Assembly (NCBI RefSeq): GCF_963576545.1
Contig: NC_083646.1
Span: forward strand, 10,560,991 to 10,624,990
DNA: 64,000 nt
Direction: 5' to 3'
Origin: Limanda limanda
Lineage: Eukaryota > Chordata > Actinopteri > Pleuronectiformes > Pleuronectidae
Under the pieces are notes generated by a model. The model made no database searches and was not told the DNA's origin. It saw only the letters and a program-made list of their open reading frames with translations. Below, piece by piece: positions 37,546 through 49,700 of the stretch (its first letter is position 1; each line of letters starts with the position of its first letter). The position numbers and the translations under genes were made by a program.

Positions 37546-37950
37546 ACAGCAGTACATGTGAATGACTTACGGTAATTGCACTTTTTGCAGAGTTGACATT
37601 TCATCAAGTGATTTTTAGTGGCCATGTAAAACCCATGTCGACATGCATCACACTTGGTTCTGTTTGTGCCGTCACAATCAGTCTGCACATGCGTCCCTGA
37701 TGAGAAGTGTGACGTGGAGAAGTTGACGTTAATATAGAATATGAGGTGCAGAGAAAAGCTGAATATAGTTTTACAGATCAGACACACACCGGGCTTCAGA
37801 CCTAGAAGTATGCTCATTGTCCAAAGAGAAAAGAAAAGCTAGTGACTTACCTGCAGGACAGCGATCACAGCATTTTCCATCTTTTAGGTACTTGTCCTCA
37901 CTCGTGCAGTTCATCTCAACCATTTGCAGCCCATTGGACAGGTCCACCTC
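31859..37950 (-). CDS. TNF receptor superfamily member (CD40/HVEM-like), signal exon missing
   Basis: Type I membrane receptor for a TNF-family ligand. Exons in transcript order: 37950-37851, 37696-37571, 36096-35950, 35842-35749, 35626-35550, 34775-34665, 32025-31859. Phases join in frame to 273 residues plus TAA. The extracellular part has cysteine-rich repeats: KYLKDGKCCDRCPAGTHV, CDACRHGFY...CQLCKKCN, KCECETGFFCSNDQCEHC and TICAPCEEGTYSNV...CKTHTRC, with several N-glycosylation sites. A transmembrane helix (VLWSGLVLTTLVLLAVFVFC) and basic stop-transfer KRR follow, then a tail of about 60 residues without a death domain. Near the end, EPQEDEW holds a PxQE/D-type TRAF-binding motif. The CECETGFFC block resembles CD40 and the juxtamembrane KRRSLRADVSLV resembles HVEM (TNFRSF14); LTBR or CD27, both on human 12p13, are also possible. 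I leave the symbol blank. The signal-peptide exon should lie upstream, above 37960. Confidence 0.82.
32261..32619. mobile_element. MITE-like element in the last TNF-receptor intron
   Basis: Bounded by inverted ends, AGGTCCAGTGTGTA on the left and AGGTTCAGTTTGTA read inward from the right, each flanked by TTAA. Length is about 360 bp with no coding capacity. Elements with this 'aaaggtccagtgtgtaagat' end are familiar in teleost genomes; I cannot name the superfamily with certainty. Confidence 0.65.
35205..35350 (+). repeat. interspersed teleost repeat fragment
   Basis: Shared blocks 'atggatttctcagaaaagaa', 'aatccggatctagtgaattt' and 'aaagggacggttggacc'. It lies in a TNF-receptor intron. A second fragment of the same family is at about 36235-36360. 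Confidence 0.6.
37478..37541 (+). repeat. (GT)n microsatellite in a TNF-receptor intron
   Basis: About 64 bp of pure TG beside the donor of exon 37571-37696. On the minus strand the tract (CA)n begins about 30 nt inside the intron. Confidence 0.95.
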
Positions 37951-38239
37951 CTGTGAGTGAAAAGTGTAATGTCGGCCTCCCCACCTGAAGCCTGCTCCAG
38001 GCCTCTGATGTTTAAGTTGTCTCAGCTCAGTGAACTCTCTGCTTCACTTCTTCTGCTGCTCTCATTCAGTGCTCGTGATCTTCTGTCGCCACTCTCTTCC
38101 TGCCGGATGATCTCTCTCTCTCTCTCTCTGTGACTACATGTGTTTCCCCCCGTTCTCTGCCTAACCTACTTCTCATGCCTTCTCTGATCCTTCTCTGTGG
38201 AAATCCCCAGTGACCCTCATCTGCTGTTTTCCCCCTCCA

Positions 38240-38358
<119 letters not shown>

Positions 38359-38662
38359 TCCTTCCTGCCCTAGCCCTCTTACTGTAAGATAGAGTGTGCG
38401 TACATGTGTGTGATATCATCAAATTTTAAGGTGAAGACAATTTTGAGGTTAGGTTTACGTTGAAATTCGATTCGGTGTTTTTTGATATTAGGTAAGGGTT
38501 GCGTTAAGGCTAGGGTTAGGGTTGAGGTTATGTTAAGTGTTTGGAAAGTACTGGTTTAGGGTTAACCCGATTACGGTAAGCCTCCAGGAAATCAATATAT
38601 GTCAAAGTTATGTCATCTGATGTCATGGAGAGATGACTGTGTGTGCATGTATGTATGTATGT

Positions 38663-38697
<35 letters not shown>

Positions 38698-39224
38698 TGT
38701 GTGTTTGTGTCTGTGTGTCTGTGTGTTTGTGTCTGTGTGTTTCCATAGCTGCAGCACAATAGGACGTTTCCTCTCTTCAGCACACCCATTCCTTGAACTC
38801 CATCTCCATTGTTTCAGCTGAACCTTTGACTCACAGAGCAGGAAAGTTGTTGAGCCAAAGCCTCAGAGACATTTTCAAACTGATCTGCATCTGAAAAGTG
38901 TTTGGGCTCGGCGGCCTGCCTCGCTGCAAATGTCAACTCCCTCCCTCCTCACTGCAAACGCACAAAACAATCTACGAATAGATTTATAAGTGCTTATGTA
39001 TGCAAAATGTGAGTGAGACAGGAAGGGGACAGCGGGCCAGTAGGAGAGATGGAAAATAAATTAATATTAAAAGGGGAAGGTGAAATATTGAAGTAGTCTT
39101 TTATTTGAGGACAGATTTGACGGGATCACAATGTTAAGATTGAGGTGGGTGTCATATATTATATTTTAATAATTTAAAACAGATGCTTAGTGAATCATAC
39201 TGGTTTCAGGATAGACTCTGAGTA

Positions 39225-39480
39225 CTTGCATGTTGTAAAGGTTATGTTTTCAACCACGTTTGTTCGCTTGTCTGTTATTTAGCAGCGTGACTCAAAACGT
39301 TGTGAAAGAATGCAGTTTGGGTCACCGGAGAGACCTCTAAATTTTTGTGCAGGTATGGATCAGGGGGCGGATCCAGGAATTTTTTTTCTCTTTCTTTAAC
39401 ATTGCGAGACATTGTGATATTTTATTTTTTGGACATTTTCACCAATTTCCCAGAGAATATTGAGGGTTTTTGGGCAAAGG
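39225..39480 (+). repeat. interspersed teleost repeat upstream of the C1s-like gene
   Basis: Contains 'gtttgttcgcttgtctgtta', 'cagggggcggatccaggaat', 'ctttctttaacattgcgaga' and 'ttggacattttcaccaattt', hallmark blocks of the same family. Open frames across it are not genes. Confidence 0.65.
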
Positions 39481-39692
39481 TTTGCGTTTTTTCCAGTTGC
39501 ATTATGGTTTCGTTTTTGTTTGTTTAATGCGCGGTTCACTATCTCTGTCCCTCACTTTAAATTCTACACTTACATTTTCTTTCCTGACTTTATGCTCCTC
39601 ACACCTTCTCCTTTTCTTCGTGAAATTTTCTTTACATCCTTCCAGTCTCCTGCTTCTTCTTCTCTCCCACCCGGCCCGCTGCATGCTGCTAG

Positions 39693-42600
39693 GATGGGTG
39701 GAGTCTCCAGGGTATCCCAGTGGATACCAGCCCCACGCCAGTATGAACTGGAGCAGGTGTGCCAGCGATGGTTACACCCTCTCCATCAGGATTGTCCACC
39801 TGGACCTGGAGGACAGCCAGGACTGTGAAAACGATGCCGTGAAGGTCAGGGGTCAAGATGAAGTCATAATTCTCATAAATAAATGAAGAAACTGCCATTA
39901 CACCCTCTAATTTTATGATTTGATCTGCCATCTCTTAATTCTAGATCTTTTCAAATGGAAACCTCATTTCTTCTCTGTGTGGCCAAAGGGACTTTCAGGA
40001 GCTCCAGTCCATGGTAAATCCCTCGCTCGTCTCCTACCCGGGCGGTTGTCTCTCTCTTTCTTTCCACTCGGACTACTCCAACATCAAGAGGCACAGAGGC
40101 TTCAAAGGCTTTTACAGTGTGCAAGGTGAGACACAGAGAAAGAAAAACAAGTTCCAGTTGTGTCCTTCCAACCAATGTCCATTATATTTTTGTATGTTTT
40201 TTATATTGTCCCCATTTGGAGAGTTTACCCTCTGTGCGACGTGTGTACATTTACATACTCACCGATGTCTGACCAGGCATATTTTGTATTTGTTTTGCTG
40301 GTATCTCTTCAAAAAACAATGAAATATTGTGCTTTACAATCCCATTTGTAAATGTACTTCATGTAGTTTTTATATAATACCTTTATACTTGAATACATAG
40401 TGTCAGCTCCAAATGAAAAAGAGAAACTTCTGTTTTTTTCTGCTAACACTGACTAACTCTCATGTTTGGATAAAACTGTCCAGTGTTGACCTTTAACGCA
40501 AAGATTAAATAGCCTGAAATGATCAGTACGGCTGTTGAATCACTGTAAGATGTGTATCAAATAATTAAAGTGTTATCTCTCTTTATTTTCTACATTTGAC
40601 CTTTAATCAATTTATTCTTTCAGACTTCAACGAATGTGAGGAAGACCCAGAAATTGAATGCAGCCAGTTCTGCCACAACACCATCGGAGGGTACGGGTGC
40701 TCCTGTCGCCATGGTTACCACCTGGGCACGGACAACCACACTTGCACTGGTGCAAATAACCTTATTATTATCATTATTATTATTGTTATTATGATTATTA
40801 GAAGACAACAGACAGACACAGTGGAGACAAGTCAAAGAAGACGGAACAAAACTGAAACATGAAGTGAGAACCAGAGGAAGCAGAAGCAGGGAGTCAGGAG
40901 GTGGAGAAAGAGAAAGAGAAGGATGTGTATATGATTGTGTTAATGTTGATTAAAATGATGATAACAATTAATTTATCTTCAACACAGTGAGTTGTGGCAA
41001 GGATCTGTCAGGGTTGAACAAAGGAGACATATCCAGCCCCTCCTGGCCTGGCTTGTATGCGGAGAACGCAGACTGTCGGGACACCCTGTCTGTGGAGGCC
41101 CACCTGCAGCTGGAACTGCACTTCACTGGGGTGTTTGATGTGGAGCAGAGCCCTGATGGTCAATGCATAGACGCGCTGAGGGTATGTGCTGAGTCAGACA
41201 ACATACTGTGAATAAAAGTGTGTTTCTGCTAAAACCTTTAACTTTGAACTGAGCAGCAAACAAAGAGGAAGTACAGACTAAAATGTCGAAATCGTGGATT
41301 TCACAGATTAGGTTCACATCCTATTTTGACCATTTCCGTATCTCTGTGTCACTCATTTTGGAAGAACGTCTTCCTTTGGGTACAGCTGCCAATAAAACGT
41401 ACCCGTGATGTTCTGAGTCACATGTCTCCTTGCACAGTCATGTCCCCCATTTAACCATTTTGTGTTTCCCTTCTTCAAAGATTGATTTAACTGTTAAATT
41501 ATGACTCTTCCTTTTTCTTTTCTTCATGGTTTTGTCACAATTCAGACTGGGTAGCAATTGGACCATTCGCATACTATGTAATAACCGGGTAATTCTACTG
41601 GTGCAACTTGTCACCATACTAATTTTTTCAGGTCTATTTACACAATTGCCCTCTCTTGCATAACCGATTATTTACTGAGTGCTAGGTAGATTCTGCATTT
41701 TTCGTCTTTCCTGTTGATATTGGATGCCACACATACATCTGCATGCTTCACCCCAGTGAAAGGAGCACAGAGGACATCAGGGCTCACACATTGCCTTGTT
41801 TTTTCTGCAGATTGAGACTCCCTCTGGGATAATGGGACCGTTCTGCGGGCACACGCCCCCCCCGTCTCCCTTCCTTACTCACTCACATCGTGTCAACATC
41901 AGCTTCACCTCCGACGGCTTCGGCAACAACAAAGGCTTCAGCTTGCACTTCAGGACCAGAGGTGCTGTGGCCTCTTTATCGTTGCCTTAGTGGTGAAAAG
42001 AACATTTGCTATTTGAAGTTTGCTGGAGACTCGTCACTAATTCGCTCTCTGACATGTTAATCGCAGGAAAGGTCTGTCAAGCAGAGGTCACCTCCCACTC
42101 CACTGTGACTCCTCAGGATCCAGAGTATCAGCCGGGTCAGACAGTGACAGTAGCCTGTGAACTTGGCTATGTTGTGAATACTGTGAGTGAACAAGAACCT
42201 TTAATAGCTCCATATTTGATGTAAACATTTAAAAGAAGTGTTAAGATGATCAAGTTCTATTTTCACGATATAGCGAGGCCTCCTGACGCTGTCAACGCAG
42301 TATGAGACAACGTGCCAGAGTACAGGCACCTGGCTCCCTAGTTACCCCTGTGAACGTGAGTCCGACTTCTTTCTTATAAAAGTGAGTTATCTTGGAGTAC
42401 GTCTTGGTTTTGTTTACAGTTTATTTTACATTTCTTACATATAGCTGTGAATTGCGGTCATCCTGACTTCCCAGAAAATGGCATCCTTCAATTGACAGAC
42501 TCAGAAAACTCACACACTCGGTATAAAGGCCAGATCCAGCTGAGGTGCAGTTCAAAGTACTACAAACTGGAAGGACAAGGTGATTATTGTTTTGTTTTTC

Positions 42601-43784
42601 TTTTGCACATTCATCTTCCTTGAATAAATCAAGCAATGTTCTCTGACTTATTACTTCCTCTCTTCGATCTTTCAGACAAATACACCTGCAGTGCCGGTGG
42701 CAAATGGGAATCAAGCAGTGGAGAATCACAGATGCCGAAATGCACTCCAGGTACAACTTCAAAAACATTTCTCACATATCATTCAATAGTAATTTATGTA
42801 TAACCCTTTAACTTACAGGTGAAACAAAGGTACTAGCACACAGCCTATAAGTGATTCTTAAGCTGTTTGTAAACTGGTAATTTCTTTATGTTACAATGTA
42901 ATTAACGGCCTCTCAATTTAAGTGTTACCATTTGAACAAGTTTTCTCTCTTATATGAATCTGTGTGTGTGTACTTCAGTGTGTGGGCTGCATGAAAGGGC
43001 CCATGGAAGTGCAGGCAGGATTTTGGGAGGTCAAAATGCAAACCTGGGACAAATACCTTGGCAACTTCTCATAAAAAAAACATCTAGAGGAGGAGCAACA
43101 CTGATCAATGACCGATGGGCCGTCACAGCGGCTCATCTCGTGGAGACGTTGGTGGAAACCTCTTTGAGTCTGTATGGTGGATTGGTGGATGGAAGCAGAA
43201 CCTCAGATGCATCGTCAGGTGTGGTGGTCATGGATAGCGAGAGGATCATCATTCATCCTGGCTACACCATGGGTGTTTCTCCTCAGGGACGCATCAATTA
43301 TGACAATGATATTGCTCTGATCAGATTGACCTCCAGGGTGAATTTTGGCCCAAACCTCCTTCCCATATGTCTGCCGGAGGTGAACAGCGGCTTGGGGGAA
43401 AATCAGCTAGGCACAGTTTCAGGCTGGGGGATGACAGAGGGGAAGGTTGGCCTTGTAACATCTCGTAAGCTGAAATACGCTGAAATCGGGGTCTATTCCC
43501 TCAGCGAGTGTCAGAATACACCTCGCACGCCAAATGGCATTCCCATGACCTTCACTGAGAACATGTTCTGTGCTGGAGCAGAAGGGAAGGACAGCTGCCA
43601 GAAAGACAGCGGGAGTCCGTTTGTAATACCAACGTTGTCTGCTGGAACAGGCCCGTATCATCTGGCTGGTATCGTGTCCTGGGGTCCCCCCTGTGAGGAT
43701 AGGGCCTACAAGGGTTATTATACCAAAGTAGAGAACTATATCGACTGGATCAAGGAGACAATCGATAAGGTGGAGAATTCTTAG
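39693..43784 (+). CDS. c1s: complement C1s-like serine protease (C1r/C1s array copy 1)
   Basis: Secreted modular protease of the classical complement pathway; C1s cleaves C4 and C2. Exons: 39693-39844, 39945-40125, 40624-40749, 40988-41181, 41811-41961, 42067-42182, 42274-42355, 42445-42579, 42676-42750, 42979-43784. Domain order is CUB1, Ca-binding EGF (DFNECEED, CHNTIGGYGCSC), CUB2, CCP1, CCP2 and a protease domain in one exon, as in mammalian C1s. About 672 residues are encoded without the signal exon, which I could not place (human C1s 688). Activation site GRILGG. Triad His (TAAHLVE), Asp (NDIAL) and Ser (KDSGSP) are present, and the primary-specificity Asp is in GKDSC. HPGYT...[12 protein letters not shown] and VSGWGMTE match C1s rather than C1r. 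Odd: the usual CQGDSGGP reads CQKDSGSP, so Gly193 is Lys and Gly197 is Ser in chymotrypsin numbering, which may disturb the oxyanion hole. Confidence 0.88.
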
Positions 43785-43984
43785 AAAGGGGGAAGATGCA
43801 GGTGGAAACACAGTGCTACGAATCATAATACTGTAATCACAATTGATTCAAATTGCCAAAATAACAACTTTTGTGAAAATTAAGTTTGTAACCCTTGTAA
43901 TCAATGTACCAACACTGACAATCACAATTACATTAACACATTATAACTTCAGACTTCACTCTTGTATTAAAGGAAATTATGGGA

Positions 43985-43990
43985 AATAAA
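43985..43990 (+). terminator. poly(A) signal of the C1s-like gene
   Basis: AATAAA about 200 nt after the stop, preceded by ATTAAA near 43966. The same block recurs after array copy 4 (near 58888) because the segment is duplicated. Confidence 0.5.
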
Positions 43991-43999
43991 CTGCAGAGA

Positions 44000-45520
44000 A
44001 AGTGTTTCAATCGATTTGTCTTTTTACATAAAAGATACACACAAAACATCTCAGGGTCTCCACACACAGGAACACTTAACTATTGCTGTATTTATAGATT
44101 TGACACTAGTAAGCTAAATGACCACACAAGGCCATGCAGACAGAATGTAATTTCAGAACAGACAGTACTGACATCTGTTTTCCTGTGAAGCCTCTACGGC
44201 ACATCTTTATAGAAGTGTGTTTGTGAATAAGGCTAAAGTTGGAATTGATATCACAATATTAATTACAAGATATATGTAAAAATTAAAAAATACACTTCAA
44301 TTATAGCAAGTCATACAAAAGCAGGTCAAAAGATTTTCAGTGGGTTGTGTTTCACTGAATCACATAAAACAAGTAAAATATCTAAGTTTTAAATCAGAGG
44401 TTGCTCATCTTCAGAGGATTCTCTTTGGATCCTGTCATAAACACTTATTTCCATTGGAAGAATCATCTTAATTCATCCGATGTATGAATTGAAAACAAAG
44501 CCCTGTAGCACACACAACAGCAGAAGAGGAAAGCAAGAGGTGAGAAAATGTTCATGAAAAACAACACACCAGTCACTCAATGAGCAGCACACTGGGGCTA
44601 ATGAGATGCATACATTCCCTCTCCTGATCAGGTTAAAGTATTTTTTTTAAGGCACATCTTTTTTCCTAATTCTTCTTTTTAAATAAACATTTTGTGAGTT
44701 TTTATTGTCAACTTTATTGAGTTGATCTCTTCAACATACTGTATAAAATATGGCCCCAGTGTCACTTCCTCATGTGAGGTTACAACAGTTCATCCTCTAC
44801 TGCCACTTAGTGGTATAAATGTTTTTGTAAAAAAAAAAAGATAAGTTTATTCTTTTCATCCTGTTTTTTCACCGTGAGTTTTATATTTCCCCTCTTCCTC
44901 TTCCACCTATTTATTTATTTCAGTATTTTTTTTTAGAAAGGGTATAACAGGGTGGATACAGTCCCTGCAGTTCATCGAAAAATAAATTCTCAGAAATCTT
45001 AAAAACAACTGGTTCAGAACTTGACTGACAATTAGGGTAAAATCTTAAGGAGCATAGCTAAACTGGTGAATCGGTGCACACTGCTATTGTACAAGTTCAA
45101 AAGCCCCACACATACTACTGGTAATGTAGTCCAAGAATTTAGAAGGCTGTTGTTAGGGTTAGGTTTCTCTGCAGGGAGCCCACGATGTCAGATTTGAACA
45201 ACAATCAACAGCAGATAGTTGGACGTCTTCTCAGACTGATGTAGCTCTGAAGGCAACAAAGACAAGATGTATTAGCAAGCAACAAGTTTGAGGAATGCTG
45301 AAAAAAAAAACAAAGTTACCCCCATCCAGTGGTGGAATGAGGGTCGAGGGGGTAAGAATTAGTGTTATAAAATATATGATCTGTTTAAAAAAAAATCAGG
45401 AGAGTTCCTTATGTTTCAAGTATTTCTCGTTAGAATAGAATACTTTAAAATTCGTTTCTCCAGAAATCGAAAGCGAGCATACATTTGATTTTGCCAAGAC
45501 AAACAAGACACAGTCCTGCC
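44000..45520. other. 3' flank of the C1s-like gene
   Basis: No gene supported. 44000-44200 is duplicated at 58890-59105. 44210-45520 is AT-rich and has no counterpart in unit 2, which joins directly from the equivalent of 44205 to that of 45750. Confidence 0.5.
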
Positions 45521-45525
45521 ATTAA

Positions 45526-46291
45526 CCCTTTGATAAACAACATGGGTTAAAAGTGACCCGGCTCAGTTTTTATTTTCTATATCTTTGCAGTGAATGAATT
45601 TCAGTAGTTCAGGTTATCCCAACTAACTTGTTTTTGATCATCACAAATCCTTATTTAATAAAATGTTCTAGTACAGAACATCAAAAATGACCCGCATTCA
45701 TTTCCTGTGTTATTTCATGCGGGGCTGGGTGTTTCTTTGCTATATTTTTGAAATAAAAGTATTTTAATCAATTAACATTGTTAGTATCCATTAATATATC
45801 TTGTTTGTTAATACCACAAATTATTATTTTCCTTTTTCCACAAAATAAAACTTAAAATATAACAGTATAAACTTAATAGACTGATTGATGTGCATTTGAA
45901 AATATGCTTTTGATTTTCTTTATCCAGAGTGTTAGTACTGCTGGTCACAATCATTTCAGACTTGCGGGTGACATGTTGGTAAAGATGTTGTATGAAGAAC
46001 AGGATGAGGAAAATGAAGAAGCAATTCTTGGTCCTGATTCTGAGTCTGAAATCTCTGATGCTAAGGAACTGGACTTTGTTTTACAGGCTTCTCGCTGGAG
46101 TTGTGGGTGTGTCTTGGAATCCAGCTCTTCTTAATGAAGAAGGTTGTTTTGATGGTATAGAGACTTATCTTTTATAAAGAAGGAAGAATAAGCTGTAAAT
46201 GAATAAAGCAAAGAAACACCCAGCCATGCATGAATACGGCTCACCCATGTTGGGCATGAGAAGGTGTTTGCATAGCTTGTGTATCAAAGGG
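45526..46291 (+). mobile_element. decayed piggyBac-like element, 766 bp
   Basis: The left end reads TTAA then CCCTTTGATAAACAA; the right end, read inward, is CCCTTTGATACACAAGC, flanked by TCAA (a decayed TTAA). An inner inverted repeat, GGCTGGGTGTTTCTTTGCT, is at about 45724 and on the opposite strand near 46205-46226. Inside is a remnant frame (45960-46135) with the acidic run YEEQDEENEE and DSESEISD, resembling a piggyBac transposase N-terminus. There is no catalytic domain, so it is a non-autonomous fossil. Confidence 0.6.
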
Positions 46292-46753
46292 TCAAAGTAG
46301 TGAGTTGCTAAATACAGGAAACAACACTTTTTTCTTCATTATGAATGTTTTACCTGAATGTGAAGCATTTGCTCCAACGACAGCGGATCAGTTCACTGAC
46401 AGATATTAAATTCCAGAGATGGGGTGGACCTTCTGTATCGTCTTGTAAGTTAAATACAACATTTTATACCTATTTTGTACAAAAGCGATTTTTGTTTTCA
46501 ATTTATTCCTCGATTCAAGAATTAACAGCAGATATCTGTCGTCGAACTGCTTCTTAAATCATTGTGTATTGACTTCTGCAGAATAACTTTTATTATTACT
46601 GTTTCACAGCTTGATCAATTGATCCATGTCTCAGAAAGACACGTATAAAACCTCAGTGATATCATGAAGTTGTGTTGACACCATGTTTGTTCTTTTCTGT
46701 TTGGTTCAACTTTGGACCAGCAGCTCAGATGACCACGCATAAACAAATATGTG

Positions 46754-49700
46754 ATGAATCCGCTAATGCACCTTTCCAGCTTTCTGTTTGTGTTGGCGTG
46801 TGGGAGCTGGCCACTGCCCGACCCTGAGCCCCTGATGCACGGTGAGGTCCAGTCTCCCCAGTATCCGCAGCCCTACCCTCCCAACCTGCAGGAGCAGTGG
46901 GACCTCAGTGTGCCCGAAGGCTACCGGATCCGAATTACCTTCACACACATGGACATTGAAGCTTCTGCAGGCTGCTACTACGACTCCCTCACAGTCAGAG
47001 CCACATTTCAACACATATACAGTTCATTTCAATAAACAATAATGCTGCCTGGCTTGAATTTGAAACATAAAGTGTGACAAGCTGACCTCTTCTCGTTGGT
47101 TAAAGTTACCAAAGTTACACTGATAAAAAGAAAATTGTTGGACCAACTCAAAACACAAACAGGAATTTAAGCTTGTTCAACTTAACGTTGACAACATATA
47201 TTTTACAGAATTGCTTGATTTAATTTGAAAAAAAATTATAATTTCAGTATTACTAATTGAAGTAATTTTTTTTTATTATAAGCAACACATTTAGTTTCTA
47301 CAGTGTAGAGCAAGAACAGGCGTTGATAATGAAGATGGCACCATTCACCTTCAAACTAATTTATGAAGCTGTTATTTTAAGGTAGAACAGCTTCGTGGTG
47401 TTGCTTTAATCTTCTCCTCGTGGTGTTATGAGCTGCCCCAGATATTTAGGACAATTCATGCATGGGACAAACGACCAACAGCAAAGTACAACTTGGTGTT
47501 TTCACAGCAAAGGTCCCACACAGTGAATCATTTTTTGTCCTTGATACATTCCTTCAGGTTCTCTATGATGGAAAGGTGATGGGAAAGTTTTGTGGCTCTG
47601 AGAACTCAGCTGATGGGCACCATCCCGGCAACCAGCCCATCTTGTCTCCAGGCAACAGACTCACCCTCATCTTCCAGACAGATAACAACAACCCAGAGCG
47701 CCACCAGAACGTGGGCTTCTATGCCCATTACCAGGCGTTAGGTAACACCTCTTCTCTGTTCACCCTCCTGTCGCTTCCCTCTTCTCACAGCAGAACCGTC
47801 CCCCCTTATAATCAATCACTTTGTCATCAACAGACATAGATGAGTGTTCTGCTACTGGAGATGCCTCAGGTCCACTCTGCACTCAGATCTGCCTAAACAC
47901 ACTCGGGTCTTACATCTGCTCCTGTCACCATGGCTACGAACTTCGCTCAGACCAGCGCAGCTGCATGTGTGAGTGTTGCGCAGATACACTCCTCCCCTGT
48001 ATGTGGGCCAAACGGTTGTGACTTCGACCTCGAGTTTCACAAATGACATACAGCTACATTTAGAAGAAAATATCCTGAACCAAGCCATAGAAATGATTTC
48101 ATTTTCGTTTTCAACATTTTCATTGATGTCTCAGAGAATAATTCATGGATCTTGATACAATCTGGATCTCGTGAGTTAAAACGTGGTTTCATAAGGGGAC
48201 TGTTAGGCCTTGGTGGAGGTATGTGCTCTTTCAAGTGCCAGTTTCTAGTTTCTCCTGTTTCTTGTTGCCCAGTGACCTGTGCTGGTGATACTTTTGATGA
48301 GCCAGAGGGATTTCTTCACAGTCCAGGATATCCCAACTCCCCACCTCACGCCATGTCCTGTCAGTACATCATTTCTGTCGAACTTGGCTTCACTGTGTCT
48401 CTCAACTTCTCTGAAAACTTCCACATAGAGAGCGTTGACACACAGCAAGGCCTGAGCTGTCTCCATCACTGGTTGCAGGTAACAACAAGCAAATTCCATA
48501 CACTGTCTATTAATGGATTGGTGATACGATAAATGAACAGTGTAGGTAACTGCTCCTCTCTCTGAAGGTGACCATTCCAAACAGAGATCACATAAAGCTG
48601 TGTGGTGCGAAGAGTCCAGGTCTGATGGTCACAAACTCCAACACTGTCCAGCTGGACTACCACACAGACGACGAAGGCCTGAGCAACGGCTGGAGCCTGG
48701 ACTACAGCACACACAGTGAGAGGGAGAGCAATGACAGTAGAAATAAGCCAATGAGCACTTAAACTGTTGGGTGCCGCTGTCAAGGCATTTTGGCACTGTG
48801 CACCATATTTGGTCCCTTCAGGTATGCTGCTGATGTTTCATATGCGTTTCCATGGCGTTTCCAGGGGTGCAGTGTCCAATTCCTGATAACGTGGCCGAAG
48901 GCAGAGTCACGCCAATCTTGACCGAATATTTCTACAGAGACTACATCTTTGTGCGCTGTGCCCAAGGATACAAGCTGATGATGGTTAGATGAAACTTTAT
49001 TACAATGAGCACTACTTTGCATCAAGAAAAAGTGTTAAGGCTGACATTTAATCGTTTACTCTTTTCTCTGTTTCAGGGGGGTCAGGAGATGGAGAGCTTC
49101 TCTACCATGTGCCAAAGCAATGGACAGTGGCACCTTCCTCTGCCTGAATGTCACAGTACGTCACCTTTAAGCTCAAACAAATATATGTAACATTATAATG
49201 GAAACACAAACTAAGTTCTCCTGATGACTTGGGACCAGAAACAGGAAAAACTGACACATGTCTTGTTTTGTTTCTTTGCAGTATTTGATTGTGGAGAACC
49301 TGAACCTCTGCTGAATGGTGGAGTGACCTTCCTCTCTGGCTTCCAGAACCAGTACCGTTCTGTTGTTCAGTACCACTGTAATGAACCGTTTTACTCGCTC
49401 CTTGGGGCCGTGAATGGTGAGATATTTACATACTGGCTGTGTCCCAACTCATGGACCGCCTCCTTTGTGGGCCTCGTAAAGGCCAAACTGAAATGAGACG
49501 GGTCTACAGAGGATTTCTCTGATTTGCATCATTAGCTTGTTTCACCATTACTGCTGTCGTCTAGAAGAAGAACGTTTTAATGTCCCTTGGTTTTATAACA
49601 TGTATGCATTAGCTGTTCGATTGAGTTGAAACCTGATAACCTAAGCTTGTTAGCTAAAACCAAAGATTAACACCAAACCTTGTTTTTTGTATTGTTCCAT

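Larger units (their letters stand above)
41836..47110 (+). repeat. segmental duplication, unit 1 (source paralogue)
   Basis: From within C1s-like exon 41811-41961 to just past the first C1r-like exon, this matches 57750-61118 almost base for base where both are present. Unit 2 lacks about 42108-42987, exactly 43382-43511, and about 44210-45745. It gains a MITE at the position equivalent to 45962-45964. Homology ends in the intron after exon 46754-46993 ('cgttggttaaa'). Confidence 0.85.

Noticed and set aside
39470..39692. In-frame upstream extension of the first C1s-like exon with a leucine-rich stretch
   Set aside because: It is read through a polypyrimidine tract ending in CTGCTAG, so it looks like intron before the acceptor, not a signal peptide.
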